From Anaeramoeba flamelloides (taxonomy: Eukaryota; Metamonada; Anaeramoebidae), in assembly GCA_027625915.1 (NCBI GenBank), contig JANTQA010000033.1, positions 6,386,001-6,450,000 on the forward strand: DNA of 64,000 nt, written 5' to 3'. A program made the position numbers and the translations under genes. The number at the start of each line of letters is the position of its first letter. Position 1 is the stretch's first letter. The notes beneath the pieces were generated by a model. That model did not search any database, was not told the origin of the DNA, and worked only from the letters and a program-made list of their open reading frames with translations. This document shows, in pieces, positions 37,490-48,703 of this stretch.

Positions 37490-40400
37490 ATGAGTAACTT
37501 TAACAATTCCCCTAAGAGATCGAGATCTAGATCGAGATCAAGATCAAGATCAAGATCTCCTTCTCCTTATTTTGAAAGAAGGGATTATAGGTACCAAAAT
37601 CCTAGATACCGTTCTCCACGAAGAAGATACAATCAAGATTAGTAAGAATTTTTCATTATTTTCGCTTTTTTTCTCGTTTACCCTCAATATTTAAATTAAT
37701 TTCATTTTTTTTTTTTCTTTTCGTCTTAATAGTGATCACAGAAAACACACAACCTGTCTTTATGTTGGAAATTTGGTAAGTTAACTTTTCATTTTTTTTT
37801 TTCTTAATTTTGATTTTTTTCTTTTCAATATTTCAAAACAACTTCTGCAAAAATCTTAATTGGGTTAATTGACTGGCTGAAATCAAAAGCTTTCTGATCC
37901 CTTTCAAATACTCCTATAAATCAAAATATTGAATCTCTTTTGAAGATTAGCAAACAACCCCACAAGAAATAAATTTTTCACGAGCAAATTTTAAAAGACG
38001 ACAAGAACACAAACGCTCGAGTTGATTTGATTTCATGCTACTTATTGATTTATTGTTGTTAAATTTACTCTTTTTTTGTCTTATCGATAAATGGTTCTAG
38101 TATTTAGGATTAATCGTATTAAAAAAAAAGTAAATAAAATAGAACAAAATAATTTAAAAAAAAGTCACAATAACTATAATGTTGATGTTCATAAAAAAAT
38201 GCTTGGTTTGAAGACTTAAATTATGCTTGTTTCAAAAATATTTTTTTTTTACATTTTTTTTTTTTTTTTATTATTAATAATTTGAGTAAAATAGCATTTA
38301 TCCAAATGTTTAAAATGAATTGTTTGATAAATTATTATGTTGAATTTATCTTTCCAATTCAAAAAACCCCAAACTTTAAGATTAAAAAAAAAAAAACACC
38401 TAAAATGATTGTTTTGTTCTACATTTTTCTTATTTATTTTTTACTTACACATATTTTTTTTTTCTGCATTTGAATTATCTTATTGCAAGAAACATTTTTT
38501 GTAATATATTTTATTTTCGAAACTTTGTCCAATTAAAAAACCGTTTTCTTAAATATGTTTGTTGTTAGCAATACTCGTATTGCTGATATTTTATATTCAA
38601 AAACAAATTGATAAACAAAAAATCTAAACATCATTTATGCACAATTCTTAAAATTATATTCGAAAATCAGGAAAAAAACTCAAAGTATTTTTAATCTATT
38701 TCGTCTGTGCACAGGTTTATTATTACCAAAATTGTATTATGCACAAAAATTTTATTGACAATAAGACTCTTCTTTTTTATTTATTTTTTTTTGAAAGATC
38801 TTGAGTAAAATCTAAATAATTCTCCCGTAAACAAACAAATATATCACAAAGAAAGTTTTTCTCCAAAAATATTTTGATACTTTCACACGTCTTCTTTCCC
38901 TTTTAATATCAGCTTTGTTTGTTTTAAAAAATACCAAAAAAAACATATTTAAATCTCAATTATTTTTGATAATTGAGATTCAAAAGACAAATAAGAAGTT
39001 AATTGAATAATACAGATACAAGAATATATGATACCCATTTGAAGTAAATTTAATGAATTAATATATTCATATTATTAATTGAAAGAACTTAAAATCCTTA
39101 GTTCAATATTGAGAAAAACTACAATATACTCATTTTAAACTTAGATTGAAGATCAATGAGAATTCCAATAAAAATCAATTTGAATACTCTTCAATCTTTT
39201 TCACCACTTTTAATAACAATCAAGTAAAAGGTTTTTATCAAGACACTATAGATTTTTTATAAAAAAAACAATTCAACAATTATGGAACAAAAACCAGAAA
39301 AAAAAAAGAAAAAAGCAAAAAGTTCAAAAAAATGATTGAAATTTTGTAATTTTCCTAATAAATTTTTATTTTCTTCTAATATTCATTCATGTCCTGTAAA
39401 TTCATGTAATTCATCTATTAAACACACCCTTATTGGCCCAAAAATAGTATATAGATTGATAGATAATATAAAAAAAATCGAGAAAAATTTAAAGGCGATT
39501 ATAATGGGTATAATTAAGAAGTACATTTTCCATGTAACATATTTCTATATTATTTCGCCAAAATAGTAAAACATTTTTTACCAGTTCCAAATTCCCCTTT
39601 TATTGTCGATTATTGTTTTGTTGGCCCCTAAGTACTTGAATTTTTTTTTTATAAAAAACCAGATTTCATTTAACTTTTAATATAAAATAATAGTTATTCT
39701 ATTGTATATGTTCAATTCTTTAACTAATGAGTTGATTCAAAAAAATATAAAAAGTAAGAAAATAACATACAATTATTCTAAATAGTAGATGGGATTATCT
39801 ATTTATCTATTGTTTAATGGTCAAATAAAAGTAAATAACAAAAGTTAAACAACACCCCATACTAAGAATTTTAAATCTAACTGTTCAAATTTTACCATTT
39901 TTTTTTTTTTTTTTGAATTTATAAATTATCATATTTCAATTCTTTTAACAAAAAAAATGTATAAGAAAACTGAAAGTCAAAAAAAAAAAATCAAAGGGGT
40001 GAATGAGTTATAGGGGGATAATTGATAAATGTAATATATTTAAATTTTGTTTTCTCAAAATATCAAAAGAGATCCAAGATTCCATAAATTGTTTTTAAAA
40101 TGGGAAAATAATTTATATACCTCTTAAAATCTAGTTTAAAAAGATGAAAATATATATGTTGTTCTAAAAAAATTTCTAAAGAATTGCTAATTTATTGATT
40201 ATTTTGAATATCAGATTTTTTATTTGTATACTTGTAATAAGAACTAAAATATGAAACTTGTTTAATGAAACAATATGATGTCCTTGACAAGAATATATAT
40301 TTAAAAATAAAATTTTATTTTATCAATTCAAAACAAAAAATAAATATATAAGTGTATATTAAAAAACTATAATAATAATAATAATAAAAAAATTAATTGT

Positions 40401-43400
40401 TATTCTTATATATTAATATAGATTCGGAGTTGTTAATCCCTCTTTTTTGCCGTTTTTTTTTTTTTTTTGAATTTGAGAAATAAAAAGAAAATTTTTTAAA
40501 TTTTCAATTTGTTTCTCAAATTAAAAAAATCTACTGTTAGGTTTTCTCAAATGTAAAAGAATTGAGTTAAATCTTTGTTATTTCTCAATTATATTGAGTT
40601 CTGGAAAACCGCCGTTAGCTTTTTTTTTTAATTTGAGAAATAAAAAGAAAATTTTTGAAATTTTCAATTTGTTTCTCAAAATAAAAAAAATCCTAGAAAC
40701 TCTACCACACTTAACGACACTTTACGGCACTTCTCTAATTCCTCAATTTTTATTTATCAAATTTTATTAAAATCCTCAAAGTATATTTATTATAAACCAG
40801 TGATAATAAAACATGATGATTCTTTGTTTGTAATAATATCAAGAACATTATTATTTTTTGATATATTCAATATATGAATTTATTTTGAATCAGAAATCCA
40901 GATTTTAAGATTATTTCCATAGGCTGGACAATTTCAAATAAAAACAAAAAGTTTATTTGAAATTTAAAAAACATTCATTTGATAGAATTGTTCTAAAAAT
41001 TAAAAAAAAAAATAATTCTTGAAGAATCAGCAAAAAAAAAAGATTTTTTAATTCATAAATTTATAATTTGCCCAAAGTTAAATTATTTAAAAAAATTTTT
41101 TCGATTTTATTTATAAAAAAAAATTAAATTATAAAATTGATAAATGTCAAAAACTATTGAAAAATCGAAACTCTGAATAGTTTATCAAAAAAAAAAAAAA
41201 ATTGTTATCGAAAACAAGATATTTGCATATTCGAATTGCATTTCTGAAAAAGCGCAAATATCTCAAATAGTTTGTTTTTTTTTCCCCAAAAAATCTTTCC
41301 AGTTCTTACTTTTTTCATTCTGAGGTATAAATATTCGTTTTTTTATGAGTAAAGAAACTATGAGTAAAACAACAAAGCCAACTGCGCCAAGTGCCAAAAA
41401 CGAAAAAATGTATGCAATAACTTTTGAAACGTCACTTTGGTGATAGGCATGCGATTCCAAAACCGCGCTGGCAAGTGCGTCCATGGAGAAAGTAAAGGCC
41501 ATCCAGGTAGCAGACGGCTGCATTTTAAAGATGTCATGCGATAATGACAATAAAACTACAAAATTGGTAATACAAATACCAAAGAGTATTCTTCAAATAT
41601 CTGTCCATTCGTTTTTGAAACCTTGGTAAGAAACTAGCCCGATCGCTGGTGGCGCCATTATGATAAAGAGTGACGATAGTAAAGGTTTGGGTAATGTTTC
41701 TGCCCACAGCATTCGAACAAAGAGCGCAACCATGATCAGAAAATAAAAGAACATCCCAAAGACAAAAAACAACCAAGCACCTTCGACATACCCCAATTTG
41801 CCCATCGGTGCAGAAACTAACGACAACGATACGATGGGGATCATTGTCGTTGCATTGAAGATTTCTCTTTTAAAGGGTAGCATTAACCACTTACGAAGTG
41901 TAAACATGGTAAGTGGTATTTGTCCCACTGCACCGATCGCCATTAGGACGGTTGCTATTGTCTTGTGATCAGTAACTAACACAAGTGAAAATAACAACAA
42001 GCTAATACTAAAAGTAGGGAAGAAGTTTATTGCAACTGGGTGATTAAATTCTGTCACAACTGCCTGCTTAAATTTGATGCACTTGGCAAGATAATTAATT
42101 GCAATGATCACAAAGGTACCAATCGCAAGGAAGAAGATAACCTGAGAGTAAATCTTTGAAACGTCGAACAACAAGGCAAATTTCTTAAAAACTAGAGCCA
42201 ATCCACAAATGCCCATAACCAAGGCCATTAATGAAATTGGGAAATACTCTAAATAATTTCTTGGTTGTTCGTTTGCTTCCTGATCTCATTTTTTGACTTT
42301 CCTTTTTCCTTGTTCGCCACCGAGTCTTTTTTGTTGACTTTTTGTACTCAAAGAGTCCGAACTTTCGCTTTGGTGTTGATTTAATTCAACATCAGAGGTA
42401 CTACATTCACAATTGCTTGTGCCCGTTTCAGAACTAAATTGTTGTTTTTGGTTTTGTTTTCTCATGTTGGATGATTTTATTTTTGAGATTTTGCTTTGGT
42501 AGAAAAAAAGTGTTTTTTATTTTTTATACTTTTTACCTTTTCCAAATTTCTCTTTTTAAGTTGTTTGGGTTCCTCCTCTTTTTGTTTTTTAGGTGCTTGG
42601 AGAGGTTCGAGGAATAAAAAATCATTATAAGAATTGGTGGACTTGGTCATGACTAACCTAACCAAACTTGTTAATGATCAGATCTAAAATGAATTGAGCT
42701 GGACTTATGCAACTGTAGATAACTGAATCCAACGAATGCGATCTGAAGCCAACCAAAGTGAACCGAATTGGACTTTCCGTACAATCTGTCGAGTCGTTAC
42801 CTGTACTGAGTTTTTGCTGTCGAGTCGGTATCTTGTACTGGGATTTTGCGAAAACAAGATTTGGGAAACTTGCAAAAAAAAAAAATAAAAAAAAAAGCAA
42901 CTCAATTCTGTAAAGCCAAATCTTATTCTTAAAACCTTAGCACTTTATAGAATCAAACCATCTATAAAGTTTCTAAAAAAACTTAATAAAGTAACCTATT
43001 TCATTTGATCTATAGTTGTTCAAATATTTAGAACTCTTTATTAAAACAAATTGAAAATATTGATCATTTTTTATGGGTCTATCCTTCTCTGAAAAAGATA
43101 GATTAATATTTCATAACAAATTAAAAAAAAAAAAAAAATCTTAATGAATTAATTTAAAACAAACAGTTTGAAACTATTTTCATTAAATAATAATCTTGAA
43201 ATCTATGATTTTACGCTTAAATTTCTTTTTGGGAATTTAAGTAAAAGGGTATCCAGAGTGTAATTTACACTTCTTCAACAATAAAAAAAAAAAAAAAAAG
43301 TGTTTTTTTTTTTTTGGGATTGAATAGATTTATGGTTAATCTGGAAAATAATAAAATAAATGAGGAATTATTCTTTAAATAATTGTTTTATTTTATGTTT

Positions 43401-46400
43401 GATAAACAAAAATTGTTTATAAAGAACTATTGTCAAAACTTTTTGATGTTCCACTCCAAATCAAAGTTGGAATAAAACCAATAATTGTTTTTTTTTTTGG
43501 TGAATTTATATTTTTTCGATTTTTCTGATTAAGTCGTGACTCATCCTAATTGGAATGTTGTGTTGTGATAACTCCTTTGTTTTTTCATTTGGAACATGAA
43601 ATTTCAAGAATACACATTTTTTACTTTTTTTTTTCTTTTCCTTGCGAATTAAAAATATTTTGGAATCTTTTTGGAATGTCATCAATAGAATCCTTTGTCT
43701 AACAAAACTAGAAATTAAAAATCTTGACAAAAACGTTAATAGTTATCAAAGCTTGATGAAAGACAACAAATTTTGTAAAAATTACACCAAAATATTAACT
43801 GAGAAAGAATATTATTAAGAAATTATACATACTTTTGCCAAATTGGATTTAAAACCTTGAAAAACAACTAAAAAAATAAAAAAAAATTAAAATTAAATAT
43901 TTATCTCAAAAACATTATTTAATGTCTTTATTGAAGTAATTACATGATGCTACAACGGAAAAGACCTTTGTTGGGGTAAAATTTGAAAATAATTAGGATC
44001 AAATCCAAAGATCTTTATGGAAAATGAAAGATCCAAAACTCTTTTTGGCTAATTTTACAAATTATCTTGAAATCACATTATGTACAATAAAACTCGCTAT
44101 ATGTCTTCCCTACTTTTCTTGTTTCATATGTTAAAATAGTTGATGAGTCATCTTTTTTTTGATCTTGATAAATTTCACTAATTTAAAATACTTTTTGAAA
44201 AATTTATTTTAAAAATTGTAAAAAGATCTTAAAAAATTGGGTTTTTTGTGTTTTTTGAGAAAACTTAAAGCAAAAGAAATTTCATAAACACAGCTATTAT
44301 ATTGAGTTATAATGTTTCTTTAAAATTTATTTTAATTAAAAATAATATGCGGCAAATTAATTATAAATTCTATTTTTTTACAATTTTATTACAATTTATC
44401 TCTATTTTCATTAACTTTCACAAAATAAATTCTGTAGTAAATATAATAAAAAAAATAACATTTGGTTTTTCTATGTGTAACAAATATTAAGTGAGTTCAT
44501 GTGATTTTTTGTTTAAATAGTTTTCTCAAAAATTACAAAAAACCCAATTTCATAAGATATTTTTACACTTTTTAAAAGAAATTTTTCGTAAAAGTATTCA
44601 TGTAATAATAAGATTTACAACTCCTTTCTCTTATTTTTAGATTTTTGAATATATTTTTAATTATTTATGCTATTATCTTTAAGAGATTTAATTTAATTTT
44701 TTCAATTTTTTATAATTTGAAACAATTCCAAAAAGTGACCTTTTTTGGAAATTAAAGATTTTTTAATAATCAGATTTTAAAATTTTTGTTATTATAAAAA
44801 AAAAATAGACTAACACATAATTGGATTCATCTTTTTCTTGTTTGTGAAAAAAATCAAAACTGTTTGAAAAAAATGAACAATCAAGACTGATAAATTTAAA
44901 AAAATGTAAAAAAAATGTAAAATTTCCATTTTAATTTCAATAACTCTAATTTCAAAACATTTCATTTCAAAGAATATTTTGAAGATCAACAAATTTCCAA
45001 ATATAAATATTTTTGAATAGCCTTCTATTTTCAAATCAATAAAAAATTCCTTCAAAACTCAGTAAAAAAAAAAATAAAAAAAGTAAATGAAGTTAAAATT
45101 AGGAAAATTTATTCCTATTTAGAGGTTTTTTTTACTCTGGGTGGAGTTAGTCACCTAAAATCTTTATTTTTTTCAATAAATAATTTTTAAATTTGTAAAT
45201 AAGATATTTCTAAAAGAAAAAAAATCAGAAAATTTTCATATCACAATAAAAAAAAATTATTTATTTTTGTAGTATTTATTAGTGACAAAAAATCAGTCAT
45301 TTTTTTCTATTTCGAAATTCAAATAAAATAAAATTCTTAATTAACCTTTTAATATTTTTTTATAATCTAACAAATCATTAATTAATTATTTTTCCTTCCC
45401 TCCTTAATTTTATCTTGATTTTATTTTAATAACAATTCAAACAAATAGCCATATTCCGTTGGTGAAAAAGAACTCTACCGTTTATTTGACCAATGTGGTG
45501 AACTTTCAAGAGTAATGGTGGGATACGATCGTATTGCTAGACATTCAAAAGGTATAACATTCTTTTTTTTTTTTCTCTATTTATATTTCTCATTTTTGAA
45601 AATCTAATTTTTTTTTTTTTTTATTAATTATTTTAACTCTTTTATAATTTAACGTAATTTTATTTGTATTTGCATTTTAATAGGGTACGTAACACTTTAA
45701 ATCTTAAATTCTTAAAAATCTATTATTGTTATATTTATTATACAAGGAAATCTACAAATCTCCCATTTACACAAAGAAAATATTATACTATATAGTTTTT
45801 TTTTTATTTTCAATCAAAATTAAAATTTCAAAAATAACTAAAAAATTGCAAAAAATCTCAATATTTTCATTTAGAATAATGAAGAATTCAAAAAGTCTTT
45901 CAAAATTTCAATTATAAAGGGAAAAAAAATAAATATCCCTTTATAAATCAAATGAATATTTTTAAAAAATATATTTTTCTTAACTCTTGAAATTGAGAAT
46001 TATTTGAAATTTTTTTAAAAAAAATATATTTATACTGTTTGAAAAATGTATTTCCTGAATAAATATTCACTAATTAGATTCGTTCTTATAACGAAAAAAA
46101 TATGTTAATTGAACTAATGTTTATTTTATCTTTAATTTATTATTATTATTTTAAAATATTTTATTTTCAATTTCTTATGTTCTAATTAATCTAAATAGAT
46201 ATGGTAAGTTTTCCCAATTCATTCTTATTTTAAGGTTTTAATTATCAAAATTCATACTTTTTCAATATATTTATATACTATATATCTATACCAATAAAAA
46301 AATAACTTTGTATTTAATATTTATAGGGTTTGTAACTTTTGTTCGACGCGACGATGCAGAATATGCCTTTGATAAATTCCATCAAAGATATTTTGAAGGA

Positions 46401-46910
46401 AGGAGATTAAGGCTTGACTGGGATCAAGGTATTCAAAAAAAAAGATACCTACCAAGACAATCTTCAAGAAAAGATTATCAACCAAGAAGAAATAATCGAA
46501 AATTTTCAATTTCACCTTCTCGATCTCCTTCCCTATCACCATCGAGATCACCAACCCGATCACCTTCAAGTTCACCCTCTCATTCTCCTTCCCCTAGAAG
46601 AAAAAGTGATTATTCTGAATCATCTAGTGAATCACTAAACAAGAACAAGAACACTACCATAAGTAGTACTGACCAATACAATGGAGAAAAATATGATGAA
46701 ACAGAGAATAGTGAACAAGAAGGTGAATCTAAAAAAAAGGATACTAAAAATCAAATTGATGATGAAAAAGAAAATGAGGAAAATGAAAAATGGGATAAAA
46801 CTGAAAAAGATCTAATACATAACAACAATGAAATAGATAATGATACTACAATAGAAAATACTGATATCAAGGTAGATCAAGAAAATCAAAATGCTAATGA
46901 AAATTGTTAG
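37490..46910 (+). CDS. CBP20-like RRM protein with RS-rich N and C regions; six exons including two microexons
   Basis: Proposed exons are 37490-37641, 37733-37775, 45449-45551, 45684 (1 nt), 46199-46203 (5 nt) and 46327-46910, giving 295 residues. Residues 8-26 are Ser-Arg repeats. The RRM spans about 59-136, with RNP2 LYVGNL (60-65) and RNP1 KGYGFVTF (99-106). It ends RLRLDWDQG (128-136). The DWD-x-G ending and the segment LFDQCGELSRVMVGYDR resemble nuclear cap-binding subunit CBP20 (NCBP2). The Tyr of LYVGNL corresponds to the cap-stacking Tyr43 of human CBP20, but the CBP20 N-terminal part with Tyr20 is absent. Residues about 162-196 are Arg/Ser/Pro repeats, followed by an acidic Lys/Glu/Asn tail. 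A role in pre-mRNA processing is inferred; an SR-type splicing factor is the main alternative. Intron 2 is 7673 bp and contains an antiparallel gene. It ends in TAG. Confidence 0.8.
39282..39566 (+). pseudogene. Possible remnant of ribosomal protein eS25
   Basis: A plus-strand frame begins MEQKPEKKKKKAKSSKK, meets a TGA at codon 18, and stays open to a TAG at 39564-39566. The second half (LIGPKIVYRLID, then GIIKKYIFHV) resembles the eS25 segment LITPAVVSERLKI ... GLIKLVSKH in spacing and several identities. In eS25 a Lys-rich start is followed by a conserved Trp at about the TGA position. The middle is Ser/Cys/Asn-rich and does not match. This looks like a decayed, perhaps processed, copy inside the large intron of the RRM gene. 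The resemblance is by eye and modest. Confidence 0.3.
40463..40692. repeat. Two direct copies of a 68-bp palindromic unit
   Basis: Units at about 40463-40530 and 40624-40692 are nearly identical. Each runs from TTTGAGAAATAAAAAGAAAA to TTTTCAATTTGTTTCTCAAA and can fold on itself through TTTGAGAA/TTCTCAAA. The spacing is about 161 bp. It is inside the 7.7-kb intron. Confidence 0.6.
41263..42465 (-). CDS. TDT/SLAC1-TehA family transporter, frame interrupted by two in-frame TGA codons
   Basis: The frame runs 400 codons from ATG at 42465 to TGA at 41265-41263, with TGA also at codon 60 (42288-42286) and codon 291 (41595-41593) and no frame change. The polar N terminus is followed by about ten hydrophobic segments. 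FNHPVAINFFP (about 140-150) matches the HPVRVNFF signature of SLAC1/TehA/Mae1 proteins, and SSLFIIMAPPAIGLVSY matches the family's conserved APPA helix. Members are plasma-membrane anion or dicarboxylate channels or carriers. Codon 60 is in the variable leader, but codon 291 lies at the start of a conserved helix (RILFGI follows), so translation stopping there would lose the last transmembrane part. All visible Trp codons are TGG. It may be a young pseudogene, a read-through gene or contain sequence errors. The gene is nested antisense in intron 2 of the RRM gene. Confidence 0.75.
42477..42665 (-). other. Lys/Glu-rich ORF just upstream of the transporter gene
   Basis: The frame reads MTKSTNSYNDFLFLEPLQAP (Met at about 42650) and then a Lys/Glu-rich stretch, with normal-looking codons. 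It ends 12 bases before the transporter ATG. A donor-like GTAAAAAG lies within it, but I could not join it to the transporter frame in phase. It may be a 5' exon, an upstream ORF or chance. Confidence 0.25.
42787..42842. repeat. Pair of 24-25-bp direct repeats upstream of the transporter
   Basis: TGTCGAGTCGTTACCTGTAC at 42787 and TGTCGAGTCGGTATCTTGTA at 42818 are two near copies. They sit in a 200-bp patch that is unusually G+C-rich for this window, about 320-380 bp upstream of the transporter ATG. They could be a regulatory element; that is inference only. Confidence 0.4.
43192..43286 (+). repeat. ~92-bp dispersed repeat, copy 1
   Basis: The unit runs from GAAATCTATGATTTTACG through AATTTAAGTAAAAGGGTATC to TAATTTACACTTCTTC. 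A second copy lies at 49781-49875 in the same direction, and a weaker one may lie at about 61540-61625. Ends are undefined and no coding is present. Confidence 0.6.
44185..44600. repeat. Inverted-repeat (MITE-like) element with ~82-bp arms
   Basis: The left arm (44185-44265) and right arm (44518-44600) are inverted copies sharing AAATTGGGTTTTTTGT and TTTTTGAGAAAACT. The loop of about 250 bp contains a short ORF (44302-44490) without recognisable features. It lies in the 7.7-kb intron, about 0.85 kb before the third exon. Confidence 0.6.
45684..45684 (+). other. Predicted 1-nt microexon of the RRM gene
   Basis: The context is TGCATTTTAATAG, then G, then GTACGTAAC. A good acceptor is followed one base later by a good donor. 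Included together with the 5-nt microexon, it turns the junction into the full RNP1 motif KGYGFVTF. The site could also work as a recursive-splicing point. Confidence 0.55.
46199..46203 (+). other. Predicted 5-nt microexon (ATATG) of the RRM gene
   Basis: The context is TAATCTAAATAG, then ATATG, then GTAAGTTTTC, so both splice sites match the ones used elsewhere in this window. Included alone it shifts the frame into an early stop; with the 1-nt microexon the frame is kept and Gly-Tyr is added. Confidence 0.6.
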
Positions 46911-48329
46911 AATATTAAGAAATAAAAAAGTGAAGGTGAATTTTTCACTTTTTTAGTATTCTAATTTAAGAATTTCTATTTTTTTTTTAATTTTTAGACT
47001 CTTCAAAGCACCTTTAAAAAGTTTTCATCAAAAAATGTTGAATAAATTACCGAAAATAGGTATACTAAAATTTATTTAAGGTCTGAAAGATATTGTTTGG
47101 AAATTTACATTCAATATTTTTAAAATTACACTACCATTTTTTTTCAAACTTCTTTAGATAAATTTCTTAAAAATATTATTATTTTCACTTGAAAAATATC
47201 ATTTCCCTCCTTTTTTATACTTTAATTAGAAATAAAAATTTATTGATCTTTATTTTTTTTTGTTTTATTATTAAGAACCCCCCCCCCCCCTAAAAAATTC
47301 TATTAAGAGTTACTTTTAAATCTTTGATTTTTTTTCGATGGGTCAATGTTAAGAATTATTTTAACTGATTTTGTTCATATCAAGAGTTTAAAACCAATAA
47401 TTTGTTTTTTTTGACAAAAAATAATAAAAAAAAAACATTTATTTTGAATATAAAAGAGTATATTACCAACTGAGTTAAATTATTCAAGAAGAAAACAAAA
47501 CCCTTTATCCTGCTTTGAATTGCTGAATTGTTTAATCAGCAATGATTCTGAGAATTGTTCTACTCCCGGTTTTTTATATAAGTTACTCATCCATGTAATC
47601 TAGAGCTCTTTAAATTTAGATAAATCACTAATTTATTTTCAATTTTTTTTTTTCAATTTCCCTTTATATTAAACAAGGAAGACAAATAAGAAATTTCACA
47701 TCTCCAAAATATAATATAATATGGTTCTTAGAGATAAAATTATTTGAATCGTTTTGATTATTATTTTATATTCCAGATGTTAATAAATTACTATAAATTC
47801 CAAATATCTGTAGATAATTAAAACAGTTGAAAGAAGAATATTATATAATATTATTTTAAGGAAATAACTCCGATTTTAAAAAATTATATTATAATCATTT
47901 TTTGTCCCATATTTAAGGGTTTATTATATTTCTTTGATTCAGTTACATAATCTATTTCAGTCTATCATGATTTTTTTCAATTGTTGATAAATTATTAAAA
48001 TTAACTTCATTAAATAGAAAAAAAACTGATAAGATTAGTTGAATATATTTAACCCTTGATCAATAAAGAATTTTTTTAAATTTCAACAATTTTAGTAATA
48101 TAATTCTTAGTATCAGTCATTTTGGAAATAGTGATTTTTATTTTTTTTGATTTTATATATTATTTTATTTAATTGATAAAATTGATTATATATAAACACA
48201 ATATATAGCATTTAATTTAAACATGCTTCAATAATAGGTTATGTAACTATTTAAAAAATTGATATTACGTAACCAAAACTCACTTTCAATCACATTCCTA
48301 TTCAAAAATGAAAAATACAGCTGTTTCAA

Positions 48330-48703
48330 GGCTACCGTGAATTTTTCAATATCAAAATTTGATGTTGATATAGATTTTTAAAAAGTTGAATATAAGAATA
48401 ACAAAGCTTATATTGAAAAATTTTTTTTCATGAATCAGTTTTTATGAAAAATAAACTTCTGATTTGATCGAAAAAAAAATTCATTTTTTAGAGTAAATTT
48501 TATGTTGTTTCTTAATGGATTTTCGATATTTAAAGACATTTTGAATTCTGAAAATTTATTTTTTAAAAATCAGAAAAAATTTCCTTAATATTGACTCATT
48601 TAGAATTTTTTTTTTTCAATATGAGCTTTGTTATTCTAATATTCAACTTTTACAAAATCGATATCAACATCAAATTTTGATATTGAAAAAATTTCACGGT
48701 AGC
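48330..48703. repeat. Hairpin element with ~99-bp arms
   Basis: The left arm (48330-48428) and right arm (48605-48703) are inverted and well matched, sharing GCTACCGTGAA, TCAATATCAAAATTTGATGT and GAATAACAAAGC. The 176-bp loop is A+T-rich. The high arm similarity suggests a fairly recent MITE or foldback insertion. Confidence 0.7.

Noticed and set aside
42271-42288. An 18-nt intron (GTC...CAG) removing the first TGA of the transporter
   Set aside because: It would be far shorter than any other intron here and would not explain the second TGA, which has no such solution.
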